Assembly: GCA_028551475.1 (NCBI GenBank)
Contig: CM052354.1
Span: 29,845,258 to 29,909,257 of the forward strand
Direction of reading: 5' to 3'
DNA from: Casuarina equisetifolia
Taxonomy: Eukaryota > Streptophyta > Magnoliopsida > Fagales > Casuarinaceae
Length of the DNA stretch: 64,000 nucleotides
Of the stretch, positions 13,401-25,109 are shown one piece after another. The notes under the pieces were generated by a model, which made no database searches, was not told the origin of the DNA, and saw nothing but the letters and a program-made list of their open reading frames with translations. The translations under genes and the position numbers were made by a program. The stretch's first letter is position 1. Each line of letters opens with the position of its first letter.

Positions 13401-14070
13401 ATACACAAAGAATGAATGCCAAAGGAGCTACAAAATTTGATGGTTTCTGCTTCGTATCAGTTTTGCTTCCTTTTTGCTTTCCATTTATAATCGTCTGCTT
13501 TGCAAGCATTGATATATTTTAGGTAAGAAATTAGAATAAAACATTCGAATTTTGTTTCCAAACATTAATGGATTCAAGTCCAATGATGGACAAAACATTC
13601 TAGTCTTAAGCCTTTTACTAAACAAAACGTCTTGTGTGAGGGGCATTGGGCTTACGTGGCAAGCGAACATTCCCCTTCCCTCAATGGTTAAGTTTGTTGA
13701 TGTATGAGTGCCTCATATGGTGGTGGGGCACACAATTATACCCTTTTGAGGCTTCAAATTTCGTGTTGTGCTAGACCCACTTTTGTTTATTTAGGCTTAT
13801 TTTCTTAACCTTTGTATTATTGGGCCTTAATCATGGTACTTGTAATCTTCAACAACTCTTTCTTTTGCAATTTTTGTAAGATTAGTCCTTATTTGCTATG
13901 TAGAATGGGTAAATGGTAATAAAAATGATCTTAATTAATGATATCTTAGTCAATGATTTGGTCAGCATAAGAGTACCTTTTTGTTCCTCGGAACATAAGA
14001 GTCTTAGGATCAACAAATTGAATCATGTTGTCTTCTTTGTTCATCGAAGCAAGATATTGATCCTTCTCCA
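10480..14070 (-). repeat. A-unit tandem repeat, right arm (five ~700-bp copies, inverted)
   Basis: Copies lie at 10480-11179, 11180-11880, 11881-12580, 12581-13279 and 13280-13977, with lengths of 698-701 bp. The second and third are nearly identical, so they are recent duplicates. A minus-strand ORF of 61-96 residues recurs at the same place in all five (10582-10872, 11388-11573, 12088-12273, 12788-12973, 13485-13670). It has no recognisable domain and its length varies with the first stop, so it is more likely a by-product of copying than a gene. Bases 13978-14070 mirror 1-82. Confidence 0.88.
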
Positions 14071-14369
14071 TCTTTGAAACATTGTAAACAAAGTAAAAGA
14101 TCATAGTGGTTCTCAAAAAGTAGAGCATGGCTCGTCACTTGGTGTTTAATGTTAGGGCAAAGGTAGAGGTCGCTAGTGCAGACCACAGCCTTGGTGGCAT
14201 TTTGTTTTAGGTAAGAATATAAAAGTCCAAAGGCTAATGGCAGGCCCTTAAGTGAAGTGGTTGACATGGTGCACCTAAGGCCTTATGTCCCCTTATTGAA
14301 CTTCAAGTCTTAAGTTAACTTTTTTCTTGTCTTGGCCACGAACACCTAAAACTAGCGTTTTGTTCACCT

Positions 14370-17300
14370 AAAACTAAGCATTTTGCTCAACTTTGGTTGT
14401 GACAAAGAACAAGACATTAATTTTATGACTCCATTAACCCTAGATATCAATCTCACTGAATAATAAGCCCTATCACCTATCAACCATTGAAAAAGCAATA
14501 AGGTTTTGTTGTAGGGAAGATAAAGTATCATTTCGTGTAAACTCATGTAGGGACGAAAAACTTTGAAGAACTCTGGTGTGTCATCATTGAAAAGGGCCTC
14601 TTTTGGATATGAGAATCTAGCTTGAGGTCTTTGTTTGTGTGTTTTGTTTTGAATGTGTTTTAGATAACAATGACCAACAAAATTTGATTCTTTCTCTTGA
14701 CACAACACAAAATCAAGACTTCCTTTTCTTCCCTCTCTCTTGAACTAACTTTCTCTCATTACATTGGACTTCATTCTCTCTTATCACTGATTATTTAATT
14801 TGTTGAGTGAGTATGTAAGAAAATGCTCTTAAGCATTACACATGGCCAAAGTGTGTAAAGAATATCCCTTATTTATGAGCTTCAAGTATCCTACCTTTGC
14901 CAACATCTCTAAAAGGCCATACTTTCAAGGAAATAAATTTGGACTACACCTCATCCTTACTATGAGCGGATGATAGCACTATAATTGCAAGAATACTAAA
15001 TCTCCCATTTGGAACTTTCTATTTGTTTTACCCTTATCATACACCTTTTTATCCTGTTTTGGGACTCCAATAGTTTATCTCAAAATTTCCTCAACACATG
15101 GTCCATTTTTAGTAACTCCCTCAACGCTACTTCTATCAAAGTAGTTCCTAGAACATAATCAAGTAAACAAGGAAGGGGTTTATCATAGACTATTTCATAA
15201 GGACTTTTGCCCATTAACCCCTGTATGCTGGAGTTTTAACACAACTTCGCTTAAGTAAGCCACTTAACCTAAATTTTTGGTTAATCCTTGATAAAGAACC
15301 TCAAATACATCTTTAATACCTTGTTTACTGTCTTAGTTTTGGCGTATTCCATGAAGATTGGATAACTCCTAGAATAAATTGGTGAACACTAGATCTCTTA
15401 TCACTCATGATCTTCTGTGGCATATCATATAGTTTGTAAATGTGTTGGAAAAATACCTCAGACATTAAGGATGTCCTATAAGGATGATGAATAACCATGA
15501 AGTGACCCATCTTCGATAACCTATTGATGACCATTGATATGCAAGTCTTCCCTTTAAAGTCAGGCAGCCCTTTTATGAAATCAATAGAAATTCCTACCTA
15601 AACCTCTCTCAAAACAAGCAAGGGTTGTAACATACCTATTAGAAACATGTTAGGGTCTTGTTTCTTTGGCAATTGACACTTTTGGCACCATACTTTGACG
15701 ATCCTTTGCATATGCTTCCAAAAGATAAATGACCTAGTCCTTTTGTAGAGTCTTATGGACCCTTCCATAGGTTATGCCATGTATCTCTTCAATCAATGAC
15801 CTTGAAAGTACTGAATTGAAGCTTAGGTAAATATGGCTCTTGGAGAATATCATCCCATTTCTAAGCTGCCACACTTCCCTTAATGATCCTTCATAATCTG
15901 TTGGACAATGCTTCGTATCTTTTGATCTTCTTTAACCTTGTACTGGATAGGTTCAATCCATGATGAGATTAGTACTAAAAATGCCAAAAAGGTTCCCTCT
16001 TTGTTTACAACTTCTAAATCCTCCATATATCTAGCCACTTTCCCACTACTTTATAGAATATTACCTAATTCTCCCTTACAAGATAGGGTTTCAACTGCAT
16101 TGTTTTCCTTTCTTGGTTTGTATTAAATGGTACAGGGGTTGATACCATACCTCTTTTTAACTTTATAAAGGCTACCTCCCTGATCGGGCTCCAGTGAAAT
16201 TTATTTTTCTTGAGTAATTATGTAAAAAGACTAGCTATCTTTCTCTAATCCTGAATAAATATATAATAGTAACATCTGAGACTTGTAAAACCTCTAAGTC
16301 CTTTCAATTTCTTTGACATTCCCCACTCAACCATGGTTTGTATCTTTTCCTCCTATACTGAAACTCCTTCTACATTGATCATATGCCCTAAATGTTTCAC
16401 TATTTTCATCCCAAATGAGTACTTACTCTTCTTCACAAATTGTTTATAAGCCCTTAACACTTCAAAGATCCTTTCCACGTGGATCAACTATTCTTTCCAA
16501 CTTTTGCTATAAATAAGGATGTCATCAAAGAAAACTAACACAAACTTCGTTAGAAATTCTTTGAAAATAGAATTCATCAAAACTTGGAAGGTTGAAGGGG
16601 CATTACAAAGTCTGAATGGCATTACTAGATATTCATAATGACCATAACACATTTGGAAAGCCGTCTTGTATACATCATCAAGGTGCATTTTGATCTTACT
16701 AGACCTCAAATCTAGCTTGGTAATGATCTTGTCTCATGTAACTTATCCATCAATCCTTTTGCGATAGGAATAGGAAACCTATCCTTGATTGTCTACTTGT
16801 TTAAAAGTCGGTAGTCTATGCATAATTCTCAAGATCCACCTTGTTTCCTCACCAATAAGAATGTGGATGAATAGGAACTAAGTATTTTGCTTGACTTTGG
16901 TTGTGACAAAGAGCAATATGAGAACTTTTTGACCCTATCAACCTCATATAACAATCTCACTGAATAGCAAGGCCTAACATCTTCCAACCATTGAAAAAAC
17001 AAAAAGCTTTTGTTGTAAGGAAGAGAGAGTAGCATTTAGTGTGAACTTGTGTAGGGAAGAAAAAGTGCTAAAATCCTTGGGGTGTCGTCATTGAAAAGGG
17101 CCTATCTCAGAGATGCGATTCTTGCTTCTGGTCTTTATTTGTGTGTCTTTCTTGAATGTGGTTTAGATAACAATGACCAACATAATTTAATTTCTCTCTC
17201 CTGACACACAACACAAAACCGGGACTTCCTTTTCTTCCGTCTCCTTTTAATTGACTTTCTCTTTTCACATTGGACTTCGTTCTATCTTACCACCTATTAT

Positions 17301-17400
17301 CTGATGTGTTGGGCGGACATGAAGGAAAATGCTCCTGAGCATCACGCATGGCCGGATTGTCTAAAGAATATCCTTTGTTTATAAGCTTAAGGTATCTATG
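14370..17400 (-). mobile_element. Broken Ty3/gypsy LTR-retrotransposon fossil (RT and integrase remnants)
   Basis: On the minus strand a reverse transcriptase remnant lies at about 16490-16850, with an LVRKQGGS segment and the hallmark FFDDILIYS motif. It is followed downstream by an integrase-core remnant at about 15325-15535 (INRLSKMGHF). This RT-before-integrase order is that of Ty3/gypsy. A stretch of about 520 bp at 16880-17395 is repeated in direct orientation at 14370-14890, bracketing the pol pieces; these could be degraded LTRs or a duplicated internal segment. The element is clearly broken, with several breaks and large internal losses, and divergence between the bracketing repeats suggests it is old. 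Confidence 0.8.
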
Positions 17401-19619
17401 GTTTTATAAAGGTAATGATCGTGCGCCTCTTTTGTAAAAGAAAAGGGCCATTATTTAATGTTTGTTAAGCTGCATTTCACCAAAACGACTGTGTTTTGGG
17501 TCTATCTAAACTTTTTTGGTTGTGAACTCTTGAAAACAACCAAAGAAGTCCTGATGAGACCAAGCTATGTTTGTGAGCTCTCTCTAATTTCTTGGATTTG
17601 TGTTTGTTTTAGTTGTGTTCTAAACTGAGAGTGGTAAAAGGAACTCGTACTAGCCTTTGGCCGGTGGGTTGAATCCTAAAACTTGTGCTTTCCTTAAATC
17701 AATTGGTTCTTAGGAGGATAAAGGCCGATTGAAATCTTGACCTTTTTGGTGGGTATTTTGGCTTACGACAAACCTTTTGGTTCTTGGGAAAAGCTAACTA
17801 AGTTGATAAAGAAATTGTGATGTTTATAAAAAGTCTTGAAAGGGTATAATTAACTTGGGTATTAATAAGCTAAAGCTTAAGGAGGAAATTTGGCTAACAC
17901 AGGATAAAGATTGAGTTTAGGCAACCATAACTAGCTGAAGGAGGAGGAAAAACATTGATCTTGGGTTGGGGTTCAGATTGGGTTTCATTAATTAATAGGC
18001 CCATCACTAGGTCATAGCCCTGACTACATTACAGTATTTCAAATCTTCCCAAATGAATTTTTTAAAATCCCTAAAAGGATTTTTTTTTTTAATGAAAGGT
18101 CAAGTATTATATATCATAAAAAAAATACAATTGTTTGGTTACAAAAAAAAAAAGAATTCCTTACAATGATAGAAAATCAAAGTAAGTTTATAATATCAAG
18201 ACCTTAAGTTTTTTATTCAATGAAGGCAGATACAAAAGTTACCATCACAAAATAATTTACTCATTTTACCTTATCTTTATCTCCTATTAAATAGACCTAA
18301 TTCCTAATTGGGTCTCTCAAACTCCAAAACATAACTAGATTTTTATTTTTCTATTTTTTTTAACTTACCTACTCACTCACGTAGTTTTGGAATGTCAAAC
18401 CTGAGACCAATTGGTCCTAGACAATATCAATTGATCATTGAGTTAGGCTCTTATCGACAACATAACTAGGTTTGACTGTTTCAAATCCTTAATCTTATTA
18501 TAAAATAGTAATAAATCAAACCTTAATTATTTAAAATGTCTAATAATAAAGTAAAACTTACAAATAAGTATATAAAACCCAAGCTCATCTTAAGACTATC
18601 ACGATAGAATTTACCTTCATCCAAAAAAGATAACAAATCGAAACTCATATGTTTTACATCACATATGTATGATCCTTTAAATGGAATCCCTCGATTTGTT
18701 ATTATACCATGTAAAAAATAAAAATAAATTAAAGATAAAAAATAAAAAATAATTAAAAAAAAAATTTTAGAACAAGAGTTCAAATAATAAGGATTAATAA
18801 ATATAAAATAAAAGGCTTCCCTCTAAGGAATCCCATTGTGACTACTTTTTGACCAAATGCTTCCAAAAGGGTCACCTTGTTCGGGCAAACTTTTCTCAGG
18901 CGTTCTCGGGAAGTTGCCAAACCGACCCGAGACAAGAGCCCCGTCTTCGGGGTAAATAATTAGGATATTGAAGTCATAGTCTGGAGAAGCAAGCTGAAAC
19001 CAAAAATTTCCCCTTTTTTTGGAAATTCAAAATAAAATTTACCACTGATTGGATTTGCAATAAGTAGATGTTCTGGAGTCTGGGGCCATTCCTTGCTTCA
19101 AGTCTCAAAATTTCATGTTGTATGGGGAGCCTTTGCTTATTCTTTATTTTTTGGAACTCTTCAAATGCCTGTTACTTTTGTCACGACGGGAATGCCAGAC
19201 CGTTGGATGTACAGGCTTCTTGAAGCTCTGACTAAACCAAATGCCAGAAGTATAATTTGGTAAAGTTGGGATTCAGCATGCCATCTCCAAGTGATTCTTG
19301 ATACAAGCAAGGTTTTAAATTTCCTGACTTGGCATGTGACGTTGGATATGAAATTCAAAGGTACGAGTCAAACTCGTCACTGCTTTTTCCCTGAGCCATT
19401 TTAAGTGACTCAACGAAGCTTGTTTTGCGTATATGTATTCAAAAGTACTTACCCAACACAAAAAGAGATTGAGAGAGAGAGAGAGAAAAAAAAAAAAAGA
19501 GAGCAGGTATTATTTCCCTCCTCCGTTGCTGGTACTCTCTTCCTCTCTCTGACACCAACACGCGCAAACTTATACGCATAAACCTGACGCTTCAAGTTAG
19601 TTGTTTTTTTTTTTTTTTT
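17401..19619. other. Intergenic, AT-rich; no gene recognised
   Basis: No coding exon or RNA gene is recognised here. At 18060-18800 it is very AT-rich with long A/T runs. A short GC-rich island near 18840-18950 contains a strong hairpin, CCCCG-TCTT-CGGGG, of unknown meaning. A (GA)n/A-rich microsatellite lies at about 19467-19502. The minus-strand ORF at 18523-18783 is hydrophobic only because of its A/T composition. Confidence 0.5.
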
Positions 19620-19979
19620 CTATTTTTTACCCTGATCTTCTGTTTTGAGTTCGAGATCGGCTATAATTTTTGTGTTTTGCTCCCGCATTTGACTCCTGTA
19701 AGCCTGGTATGTTTCTTGGATTTGCTTTGGATTTGATAAGTTTGGATCTTTTTGAGATGGCTGGTAATTGATAGCGGAGGGTTTTTCCTCAACCGTATTG
19801 TTGGGTGTTTGACATTTCTCTCGAAAATCCACTGCCATTTTCTCAATTTGGACGGCTCGCATTGTTGGAGGGATTTCAGAGGTGTGGGGGTTACTTACAT
19901 TTCTTGTAAATTCACGGACAAGTGCGGAGATGGTCCTGATGTGATGATTTTGAATTGTGTAAACGGCAGACCAAGATTT
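19620..19979 (-). other. Unassigned coding-like open stretch (~119 codons)
   Basis: A minus-strand frame stays open for about 119 codons, with an internal ATG at 19862. Its translation is rich in Gln, Glu, Lys and Asn and looks like a natural soluble protein tail (...EKPSAINYQPSQKDP..., ...AYRSQMREQNTK...). I do not recognise the family. Part of the region also has an open plus-strand frame, so chance is possible. It could be a fragment of a mobile-element gag-like protein or of a host gene. Confidence 0.25.
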
Positions 19980-21032
19980 TCAAAATTTTCTTTTCCACAG
20001 GCACCAATTCGATTTTGTTGAACCAGAAATCAAAAGTTCTACAAGTTCTGATTTCTGTAGATAGATTACTTGGACATTGTTTCCCATTATCAACTTCATT
20101 TCCGTAACCTAAGAGATCGGACGTTCAACCATATGTTTAGTTGCGAAGTACGGCGCTCGACTATAATGCTTTCTTAAATATGTGTAGGCCATTTTGTGTG
20201 GGTCTCGTGGGAGTCAGAGAAGTGCACCTTCGCTTGTGTTGAGTGCCTAGCTAAACATGGAGGTGCCCGGATAATTATTTATCCATAGACATACAATAGA
20301 GTCTTAAAAAATGGGACATTTATATATGGGTTAATAGGTACGTGGAAGAAAATAGATTAAAGTGCCAAATATAACTCAATACTGCTTTTTCAGTTTATTG
20401 GTTTCTAGGGGGCAGGCTGTTGCACGCACTTTCAGTTCTTGTTACCATCAGCGATGGAGATGTAACTGTTGTAAATGATGTAACTTTTCTATTGTTCATT
20501 TAGGCCCATCAGGGTTGTACAAGCCCATTACAGCCCAACTAGTATGTTGTAGCAGCAAGAACCGTATAAGGTATCTTGCTGCTCTTAGTCTTCTTCATCT
20601 TCCACGTACATGTAAGAACGATATTTTTCTCTTGATTTATGATACTGGTTTTCACCGTCTTCCACTCAAAACAGATCTTTTAACAGTAACATAGGCTAGC
20701 CCAGATGAGCCGCTAAACCTCTAGGTCAGTTACCTACATATAATTATTAATCAACATCCACAAGTATCTGAAAAAGAAATCTTTTAGATCATTTGGAGAG
20801 GTTTTCAATTTTCTGAACGTAATCTAAACTATAGTCCTGCAAAAGATGACCTAGGCCCAGGTATCATCCTTCATCTACCATGTAGGTGTTTATCACCTTT
20901 ACTTATTAAATTTGTGTACCTTAAGTATTCTTGTTGTTTCTCTTGTTGGACTCATTGCATTCTTGACCTTAAATGCGTCCTGTCTATTTGTTCTGTGTTC
21001 TTATTTGATGCTTATTTTGATTTTGACTTCAG
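19980..21032. other. Intergenic; no gene recognised
   Basis: No exon is recognised, and the short first coding exon expected for VPS53 was not found here. The stretch at about 20450-20690 has the look of a plant LTR (repeated GCCCA motifs, then TCTTCATCTTCC and an A/T-rich end), but no partner or target-site duplication was found. Confidence 0.4.
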
Positions 21033-24000
21033 AGGCATCGATATCTGGTGTGGAGCCTCTCATGCAAAAGATACATGGTGAGATTCGTCGTGTGGATGCT
21101 GGCATATTAGCAGCTGTTCGTCAGCAGGTCATCATCTCAATTCTCTATAGTATTTGGAGCTGATTAGTCTTTGTTTGGCCTTTGCCATTTTCAATATGTG
21201 GTTACTCTTATTGGTAACGTGTTCATGCATATGAAAAATATGATTAATCTTTTATCTTTAATATGAAAACTACTGTTTTTTTTTTTTAATTGGTCAGCTT
21301 GTGTGTCTTCAGAGTAATTCTGATACTAAAGCCACTGAAGATCTTGCTGCTGCCATGTGCGCTTGTGGAGGTACGGTCGTAAGATATGAAGTTCTAGACA
21401 TCTCTTCATGTTATCATCAAAGCTGGTCGTGTGGATTTTGTTTTACCACGTCAAGCATCTGCTTAATTTAACAAGATCAAGCATCTTAATGTTGTACTGG
21501 CATTTGTCTTCGTTTGGGTTTGTCTATGTATTCATTTTGTTTAGATATTTGTTTTGTTTCCCTTCAAGCAGGAGCTCATGTATAAGATCCGAGAGATAAA
21601 AAGCAAAGCTGAGCAAAGTGAAACGATGGTACAGGAAACATGCGGTGAAATAAAAAAGGTGAACTTTGCAAAGAAGAATGTAACAACTACAACCACGGCT
21701 CTTCATCGTCTTACCATGCTAGGTTTTTCTCTACTATCCTTGTATGTTAGTGCAAGAGCTTTCCTTGAGGGCTCTCTATAGTTTTTATCTCATTAGATTT
21801 GTCAATTAAAAGACTATGGATTAGAATTTGTTTTTTGTTTTTTTGGGACTTGAACGGGATATATTCGATTCCTGAAAATGAGATGGATTAAAATGTCCAT
21901 CAATCAAAAGCCGAACAGGAAAATATAAAAACATCTGTATGCAGTTTGCTTGCTACTGGTTTTGTGCCAGGATATCAATGGAAGATACATGTTTATGATC
22001 ATAAGCTTTATATATAGAACACATCCCATAGTTAGCAACAATGTTTGGCAACTTGGTTGTAAGTATAGAAGCAGAACAAAGATTCAAAGATGCCTGTTTC
22101 TGATTGTAAACGTTTCAAGTAAAGTATTCTCTACTTGACATCTTGGTTGCAAATTCAAAAATAAAATGTAGATGAAAGACAGCCCTTTTCAAGCATATAC
22201 ATTCCACTCCTTATATGGATAGAGCATGGGTGGGCTGGCAGTAACCTGAATAACTTATTCTGTTGGCATACTTGGTGGCCATATTTAGGTTTATTTGAAT
22301 GTTGAGAAACCTACTTGGCCATAATATATTTGAACAAGGGGCCTGAGTTTCAGTTATTTAATCTCTTTTTTGTGTTAAGTTAGGTCAATTCCATTTCTTA
22401 TATGTTGTCCTTTTTTCTTTTTCTCTGTTGTGATGTTCTGTTGGTCCTAGTGGTTCACTTTTTTGACTTTCTAAGCTCATGAACCTGTGGCCAGTTTGGA
22501 AGTTATGCTTATATAATGTTAGTCATATCTGCTTACCCGAATGCTATAAACTTTAGCAGTCTTTTTACTGCCTGAACATTGCACTGCCACAATTACAATA
22601 CCTGCTCACAACCTTTCTTCTTATTCCCACCTCACATGATTGATCCTTTTAGGTGTGTTCTCCACACACACACACACACACAAAATGCACATGCGCACAC
22701 TCATGTAGGTGTGTGTTAATATCTATAGATCATTTTCAAAGTACCCATTCACCTGACCGAGCTATTGAACCCGTCCAAAACCAACCAAATTCAGTCATTT
22801 TTTATCAGGTCGGATAAAATTGGAGTTAAAATCGAGGGCTGGGTTGATGTTCATCTCATGTGGCCATAAAACTGTCTGAACCTGACCTCACCTGATCTCT
22901 CTAATTATTTATATGCATCCTTATAGTTTCAATTCAGTCTTCTAAACCCGGGGCTGAGCCAGCCCTCATACCTTTCAGTCTTCACTTTTCAGACAAAAAA
23001 AGGCCCTCCACCTCCATCACTGGTGCATTTTCTCACTGTTCAAACTTGTGCGTAGCAGTTTCTGTCATTTTCTCATCTTCTGCTTGGGGGTTTTCTTTCG
23101 TCCTCATAGGATTTTACAGGTCACCATTGTTCTCTTGGTCTCCGCCTTATGTAGAATGAGAAATCAGCAGTATGATTGACAAATTTGTGTTTGTTTGCTC
23201 TCTCCTTTTTTTTGTTGATTTTCTTTGTTGTTCTAAAGATCATTGTGCTTAGTGACACCTAAACTTCTAAAACTCCTTACAGAGATCTGTGCTTGGCCAC
23301 TTGCTGAAGTTCTAAATCTCTTTCTCCCCAATTGTCTTTCCTAACTGACTACTGTTTGAAAGTACTTGCGTGTGGGTTGGCTTAATTCAAACTGTATTTA
23401 TTCCTGCAATTTCCCTGTGGTTCAGAAGTTGGAAGTACCTGCCTTCCAGCCAGCCCGACATGGTCAGGTTACAGCCCTTTATCTATATTTATACCTACGT
23501 ACTTCTATACACACATATGTATCCACAGAATTAGCATTGGAGCATAGCCTTTGAATGTATATGCAACGAGCATAATTGCCATTTATCACAGATTTAGGGC
23601 ACTTAGGATGGTATCCACATGCAAATTCATACTTACACCCTTTTCCCTGCCATGAGAGTCTCTGCTGTTGGGCAGCTTCACCTTATGGCTTCCAGAAGAC
23701 AATTTAAGGAGGCAGCTGCACAGCTAGAGGTACCTTCAGTGTTAGTAGATTACATGCAGTCAATCTTCCTGCCCTTTTATATTTCTTTCTCTGGTGTGCT
23801 GTAGCTTCTTGTTTTTAACCCTCTAATGGCACAAATGTTTTGCCTCCGTTGAATACCTTCACATTAGGTTTTGGTTTTACAATTTGAAATGAAATTATGA
23901 TTATTAATCTGCTGCTTTTGTTATAAATTTGACAGACTAGATGATGTAGAACTGATTTCTTTTCTCCTCATCTATCTCAGGATATATGAACATCAGCATA

Positions 24001-24389
24001 CATTAGGAATAAGTGTCTTGTTTTGATGTGGTAAAGGTTTAGGAATAGTCTGCACTTGGTATAATAGGAATTCTATTCATGGAACGAAATGCTTGATGGG
24101 GCTTAATTTAACAGTGCAAGCTGCAGTTTATTGCAGCCCAGAAAATTGGTATAGTTAAAAAGAGTTAAGAACCATCATCATAGAAAAACTACCTTTCGCA
24201 TTTCTGAAATATACTGGTATCACTAATGAAGTTGTGTATAAGTTTCTTTTCCAATGTATTTAAGACTGTGAACCAATTATGTAGCCACTTTGAAGCCTAT
24301 AGGGATGTTCCAAAGATCACAGAACTCAGGGAGAAGTTCAAGAATATCAAGTAAATTCTCAGGTCAAATGTATTTTCTGATTTCTCCTG
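21033..24389 (+). pseudogene. VPS53: VPS53 (GARP/EARP tethering subunit), 5'-half pseudogene
   Basis: Five exons match the N-terminal half of plant VPS53, the subunit of the GARP complex that tethers endosome-derived vesicles at the trans-Golgi. They are 21033-21127 (SGVEPLMQKIHGEIRRVDAG), 21313-21370 (SNSDTKATEDLAAA), 21572-21722 (ELMYKIREIKSKAEQSETMV), 23659-23729 (MASRRQFKEAAAQLE) and about 24266-24389 (LCSHFEAYRDVPKITELREK). Phases agree between exons. It is not functional: the second exon has an extra base (GCTTGTGGAG where GCTGTGGAG is expected), the acceptor of the last exon is degraded (AAGAC), and a TAA at 24352 replaces a Gln codon. No initiator exon or C-terminal half is present. 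The assignment rests on several recognisable consecutive segments; the cause of truncation is inferred. Confidence 0.85.
22663..22682. repeat. (CA)n microsatellite in the VPS53 pseudogene intron
   Basis: Ten CA dinucleotides in a row, inside the long intron between the third and fourth recognised VPS53 exons. Confidence 0.9.
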
Positions 24390-25109
24390 GTAAGCCGTGG
24401 CTAAGGTTCTTGCTGTATATAAGAGCCAATTTACATAACCACTAAAACGCCACCACTCTTTTTCTTTTTTTCTTCTTGATATCTCAAATTAACTTTGTTG
24501 TTTTTGTGGTATCCAATTTGCTGCTGTAGTATGTTTGTAGCTGAGGTTTGTGACAGTTAGATGACAATTTAATTTCTTTTTGGTTTCCTTCTTCTTCTTT
24601 TTTGGGTTCTTTTTTTTTTTTTTTTTTTTGTCTTCACATTACTCTTCCTTTTTATTAAGTTTCATCTGCCGCTCCAAAGTCAGGCGTTGAACACTATGTA
24701 CAACTATTTGTGCAATTGAGAAACTGAGCTACTTTTTTTCATGGAAGAGAATTGAGATTAACTTGCCAAAGCTTCTACTTTCGTGTGTTGTTTAGGATTT
24801 TCTAATGTTTCATAAACCTTTGATTTTCCTTGTGAAGTTTCTTTCATTCTTTTACACCTGCAGTCATAATTGAGTGGTACTTCTATTACCTATTGTTTGG
24901 CACATCTAGAGTTCATCTTCAATATAAGTTGCTGATAATGAAACATCGCCTATTGATCGTCAACTTCATGTACATCCGGGGTTGAATTTCTATGGTAGTT
25001 TGATATTAATGTCATTTACTGATTCTGGTCATCACAAGTTTTCCTATGGTCTCTTGGAATCCACTTCTCACTATGTGACATCTAAATTAGGTATCATTTT
25101 TCAGGAATC
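24390..25109. other. Intronic/intergenic remnant; no gene recognised
   Basis: After a good donor at 24390 (GTAAGC) the sequence is T-rich and holds no further VPS53 exon. It runs into the gypsy fossil, whose arrival may have gone along with the loss of the downstream half. Confidence 0.4.

Noticed and set aside
1-14070. Could the regular repeats be a CRISPR array or a centromeric satellite?
   Set aside because: Units are 490 and 700 bp with no unique spacers and the host is a plant, so not CRISPR. Only about 14 kb with mixed units and orientations is visible, which is too little to call centromeric.
18930-18960. GC-rich hairpin CCCCG-TCTT-CGGGG as a bacterial-type terminator or organelle-derived insert
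   Set aside because: A single hairpin without a following T-run or any organellar gene nearby is not enough.
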